Shown: positions 42,794-45,423 of the stretch, one piece after another
How the letters are laid out: every line of letters begins with the position of its first letter
How positions within the stretch are numbered: the first letter of the stretch is position 1
Origin: an uncultured Pelagibacteraceae bacterium
GTDB taxonomy: Bacteria; Pseudomonadota; Alphaproteobacteria; Pelagibacterales; Pelagibacteraceae
Assembly (NCBI GenBank): GCA_902534465.1
Contig: CACAPU010000007.1
Span: forward strand, 1 to 45,423
DNA length: 45,423 bases
Direction: 5' to 3'
Translations under genes and position numbers: made by a program
Notes under the pieces: model-generated
Told to the model about the DNA's origin: nothing
What the model saw: the letters and a program-made list of their open reading frames with translations, nothing else
The model's database searches: none

Positions 42794-42818
42794 AGAAGGG
42801 CCTTAAATAGGCCCTTCT
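42794..42818 (+). terminator. Hairpin between dctP and dctQ
   Basis: AGAAGGGCC (42794-42802) pairs perfectly with GGCCCTTCT (42810-42818) around a seven-base loop. The T tract is not adjacent; it comes after TATAAATTTTAAA (T-run at 42832-42839). It may therefore act mainly as a 3'-stabilising stem for the dctP message with only partial termination. It lies 26 bases before the dctQ ATG. Confidence 0.75.
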
Positions 42819-42843
42819 TATAAATTTTAAATTTTTTTTGCCA

Positions 42844-43428
42844 ATGAGTGATAAAGAATTACAAGACAAGCAATTACAAGAGCAAAATGAAAAAGTTGCA
42901 AGTAAAGATGATTTTCCAATAAATTGGATTGATAGAATTTCATTATTTTTAAGCCACACAATTAAATATTTAATCCCTGTAATAGTAATCGTAATGATGT
43001 ATGAAATTTTTATGAGGTATGTACTATTTAAACCAACATTATGGGCTAATGAATTATGTTTATGGTTGGCAGGTGTCTGTTATTTAGTTGGTGGAATATA
43101 TGCCACAAGACTTAGAAGTCATATCAGAATTGTCTTGTTATACGACTATGTAAGCAGGCCAACTCAGCGTATTTTTGATCTAATTAGTACTGTTATTATT
43201 GTTACTTTTGCAGCAGCTGTAATTTATGGAGGAATGGAAGATGCATATAGATCATTTATAAATTGGGAGAGATTTGCTACTTATTGGGATCCACCAATTC
43301 CTGCAACTATGAAGCCACTGACACTTATTTGTATATTTCTTATAGCTCTGCAATCAATAAATAATTTAATTATTGATTGGAAAAATCCTAAAGAAAAACA
43401 GTACCAACCTGCTAAAGATTTAAAATAA
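42844..43428 (+). CDS. dctQ: TRAP transporter small permease (DctQ family)
   Basis: A 194-residue membrane protein with four predicted helices and the DctQ signatures NELCLWLAGVCYLVGGIYATRLRSHIRI in the second and third helix region. The in-frame TTG at 42838 is two codons earlier, but ATG 42844 (MSDKELQDK) is the more likely start. The first 25 residues are charged and helical. No Shine-Dalgarno is seen; the region before the ATG is a T tract, as for tctB. It is followed by dctM after one base. Confidence 0.87.
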   Translation: MSDKELQDKQLQEQNEKVASKDDFPINWIDRISLFLSHTIKYLIPVIVIVMMYEIFMRYVLFKPTLWANELCLWLAGVCYLVGGIYATRLRSHIRIVLLYDYVSRPTQRIFDLISTVIIVTFAAAVIYGGMEDAYRSFINWERFATYWDPPIPATMKPLTLICIFLIALQSINNLIIDWKNPKEKQYQPAKDLK

Positions 43429-43429
43429 A

Positions 43430-44752
43430 ATGGAATTTGAGATAGGGACACTCTCGATAATACTAATAGTAGGATTATTAGCATTGATATCAATAGGTGT
43501 ACCTATGGGTTTTGCTTCTGGTTTTATGGGAGCAGTGCTTGTATTTTTATATATAGGTGAACATGCTTTAGGAATTTTGCTTTCAAGATATTATTCTCTT
43601 GTTGTAACTTACTCATTCTTATCGGTACCATTATTTATATTCATGGCCTCCTTACTTGAACGCTCGAATATTGCAAGAGACTTGTATGATGCGTTAAATG
43701 CTTGGTTAAGAAAAACTAGAGGTGGAGTAGGTGTAGTAACAGCAATTATGGCAACAATCATGGCAGCGATGAGTGGAATTATCGGAGGAGAGATAGTTTT
43801 ATTGGGGCTGATTGCACTACCTCAGATGTTGAGATTAAAATATGATCAAGATATGTCGATTGGTATTATTTGTGCATCAGGTTCTCTAGGAACAATGATC
43901 CCTCCATCTATTGTTTTAATTATTTATGGACTAACAACAGAAACTTCAATTACCATGTTGTTCCAAGAAGCAATCGTTCCTGGTCTAATGATATCCGGTT
44001 TAATAATTACATACATTCTTATTCGAACAAGAATACAACCTCATCTTGCACCACTAAGTGATGAGCCAGCTTTAACTTTAAAAGAAAAGATGTCATATCT
44101 TCCTGGTCTTTTACCACCTATTGGTATTGTAATAATTGTTTTGGGATCAATTTATTCTGGTATGACTGGTATTACAGAGGCAGCTGGTATGGGTGTAATT
44201 GCAACACTAATTATAATAGCTGCCAGAAAAGAGTTAACATGGTTTTTGTTTAAAGATGCACTTGTTAGAACCTTTAAAGCTTCAGGAACTATATTAACAA
44301 TTACTTTTGGTGCTACAGTTTTAGCAGGAGCCTATTCTCTTGCAGGAGGACCTACTTATGTTGCTGAAACAATTTTAGCCTACGATTTAAAGCCAATGTA
44401 TCTAATTTTTATGATGCAAATAATGTTTTTAATAATGGGTGCATTCATGGATTGGGTTGGAATAGTTCTATTAGCAATGCCAGTTTTTTTACCAATCGTA
44501 CTAGCTCTAGGTTTTGATCCTATATGGTTTGGAATACTATTCTGTGTAAATATGCAGGTTTCATTTTTAAGTCCACCATTTGGTCCTGCTGCATTCTATT
44601 TAAAATCAGTTGCTCCACCACACATTTCACTAACTGATATTTTCAGAGGTTTTGCACCATTTATAGTAATTCAATTGATTGTTTTGGCTTGTGTTATGTT
44701 CTTTCCAGAAGCGATGACGCAGAACTTCCACGATTTTGTCCCTAGAAAATAA
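43430..44752 (+). CDS. dctM: TRAP transporter large permease (DctM family)
   Basis: A 440-residue inner-membrane protein with about 12 predicted helices. Signatures are GVPMGFASGFMGAVLVF (about 23-39), SVPLFIFMASLLERSNIA (about 65-82), GSLGTMIPPSIVLIIYG and the C-terminal SFLSPPFGPAAFYLKSV. It is the Na+-coupled transport subunit that works with DctP and DctQ. The stop overlaps the next gene by one base (TAATG). Confidence 0.95.
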   Translation: MEFEIGTLSIILIVGLLALISIGVPMGFASGFMGAVLVFLYIGEHALGILLSRYYSLVVTYSFLSVPLFIFMASLLERSNIARDLYDALNAWLRKTRGGVGVVTAIMATIMAAMSGIIGGEIVLLGLIALPQMLRLKYDQDMSIGIICASGSLGTMIPPSIVLIIYGLTTETSITMLFQEAIVPGLMISGLIITYILIRTRIQPHLAPLSDEPALTLKEKMSYLPGLLPPIGIVIIVLGSIYSGMTGITEAAGMGVIATLIIIAARKELTWFLFKDALVRTFKASGTILTITFGATVLAGAYSLAGGPTYVAETILAYDLKPMYLIFMMQIMFLIMGAFMDWVGIVLLAMPVFLPIVLALGFDPIWFGILFCVNMQVSFLSPPFGPAAFYLKSVAPPHISLTDIFRGFAPFIVIQLIVLACVMFFPEAMTQNFHDFVPRK

Positions 44753-45423
44753 TGCAATATATAGGTTTTATTGGTACTGGCCTTATGGGCTTTCCAATGG
44801 CAAAAAACATACTAAAAGCTGGATACAAAGTTAAAGCATTTAATAGATCCAAAAATAAAGCTGAGCCACTAAAAGACTTTGGTGCCGAAATTTCAAATTC
44901 AATAGGTGAACTTGTTAAAGATAGTCATGTGGTAATTACAATGTTAACTAATGATGATGCCGTCAATGAAGTTATAGGGAGCGATGAATTTTTAAATAAT
45001 TTAAAACCTAATGCAACTGTAATTGATATGAGCTCTGTAAAACAAACTACAGCAGTTAATCATGGAAAAAATTTAAAATCTCGAAAAATAAATTACTTAG
45101 ATGCTCCAGTTTCAGGTGGAACGATTGGAGCTGAAGAAGCATCTCTTGCTATAATGAGTGGGGGAGAACAGATAGTTTTTGAATCAGTTAAAGATATTTT
45201 AAAATCAATGGGAAACCCAACTCTTGTCGGTCCAATAGGATGCGGCCAGGTTTCTAAATTAGCAAACCAAATTATTGTTGGATTAGCTATTGGTGCTGTT
45301 GCTGAAGCTGTTACCCTCTGTGAAAAGGCTGGAGCTGACCCAAATAAAATGATTAAGGCTTTATCTGGAGGATGGGCTGATAGTAAAGTTCTTAGAACAC
45401 ATGGAAAAAGAATGATAGATAAA
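44752..45423 (+). CDS. 3-Hydroxyisobutyrate dehydrogenase-family reductase (GarR-like), cut off by window end
   Basis: The first 224 residues of a beta-hydroxyacid dehydrogenase; about 65-75 residues are missing. The Rossmann motif GTGLMG is at 8-13, and Asn30-Arg31 (FNRS) suggests NADP(H). The substrate motif DAPVSGGTIGAEEASL (117-132) and the catalytic lysine Lys169 in GQVSKLANQ are present. The family includes tartronate semialdehyde reductase (GarR/GlxR) and 3-hydroxyisobutyrate dehydrogenase. Next to a TRAP transporter for acids and a UxaA/GarD-type dehydratase, the GarR role is attractive but unproven. Confidence 0.87.
   Translation, partial: MQYIGFIGTGLMGFPMAKNILKAGYKVKAFNRSKNKAEPLKDFGAEISNSIGELVKDSHVVITMLTNDDAVNEVIGSDEFLNNLKPNATVIDMSSVKQTTAVNHGKNLKSRKINYLDAPVSGGTIGAEEASLAIMSGGEQIVFESVKDILKSMGNPTLVGPIGCGQVSKLANQIIVGLAIGAVAEAVTLCEKAGADPNKMIKALSGGWADSKVLRTHGKRMIDK

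Noticed and set aside
1..45423. tRNA or rRNA genes, CRISPR arrays, insertion sequences, integrases, phage genes
   Set aside because: None was recognised on either strand; the island shows no visible mobility genes or flanking repeats within the window.

Overview
The window looks like a piece of a streamlined, AT-rich marine alphaproteobacterial chromosome, most plausibly a member of the SAR11 clade (Pelagibacterales). The reasons are the low GC throughout, the lysine/asparagine/isoleucine-rich proteins, near-zero or overlapping gene junctions, the SufT-SufA and glnA core genes, and the dominance of periplasmic-binding-protein transporters (ABC, TTT and TRAP types). This is an inference from style and gene content, not a database match. 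No stretch longer than about 230 bases lacks a gene. I see no tRNA, rRNA, CRISPR array, insertion sequence or phage gene.

Layout. Positions 1-3579 are housekeeping: the end of sufT, sufA, glnA on the minus strand, a YbaK-type tRNA deacylase and a DMT exporter. From 3583 onward nearly everything is uptake and catabolism of sugars, polyols and sugar acids. Positions 3583-7603 hold an inositol-type module (IolG-like dehydrogenase, a second Gfo/Idh/MocA protein, IolE, a 2-hydroxyacid dehydrogenase). Positions 7619-10418 are a tightly packed minus-strand set: two different Fe(II)/2-oxoglutarate dioxygenases and a PanE-like reductase. Positions 10501-14965 are a little-characterised module: a DUF1907 metalloenzyme, a winged-helix regulator, a PanB-like protein that seems to lack the metal ligands, an HpcH/HpaI aldolase and an aldehyde dehydrogenase. 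Positions 15021-23340 hold IolD, two dehydrogenases, a ribose-type (CUT2) ABC transporter, a FucU/RbsD mutarotase and a PfkB kinase.

Positions 23341-30219 hold an enolase-superfamily sugar-acid dehydratase and a PdxA-like dehydrogenase on the minus strand, divergent from a tripartite tricarboxylate-type transporter (TctC-TctB-TctA) with an SDR and a ROK kinase that lacks the family's zinc cysteines. Positions 30405-36410 are a glucose-type (CUT1) ABC transporter operon with an SDR and a Gfo/Idh/MocA protein. Positions 36403-38820 (minus strand) hold a DMT permease and an altronate/galactarate-type dehydratase. Positions 38886-45423 hold a xylonate-type IlvD/Edd dehydratase, a GhrB-like reductase, a TRAP transporter (DctP-Q-M) and the start of a GarR-like reductase.

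How it may work together. Four binding-protein transporters import carbohydrates or their acids. Dehydrogenases oxidise them, four dehydratases (IolE, the enolase-superfamily enzyme, the UxaA type and the XylD type) produce keto-deoxy compounds, an HpcH/HpaI aldolase can split these to pyruvate plus an aldehyde, and the aldehyde dehydrogenase and 2-hydroxyacid reductases finish. The inositol route is represented by IolG, IolE and IolD, but IolB, IolC, IolJ and IolA are not seen here.

Regulation. Every one of the four binding-protein genes has a strong purine-rich Shine-Dalgarno and is followed at once by a strong RNA hairpin, in three cases placed between the binding protein and its own membrane subunits. 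One of these hairpins lies inside the first codons of tctB. Five of six convergent gene junctions overlap or leave at most 3 bases.
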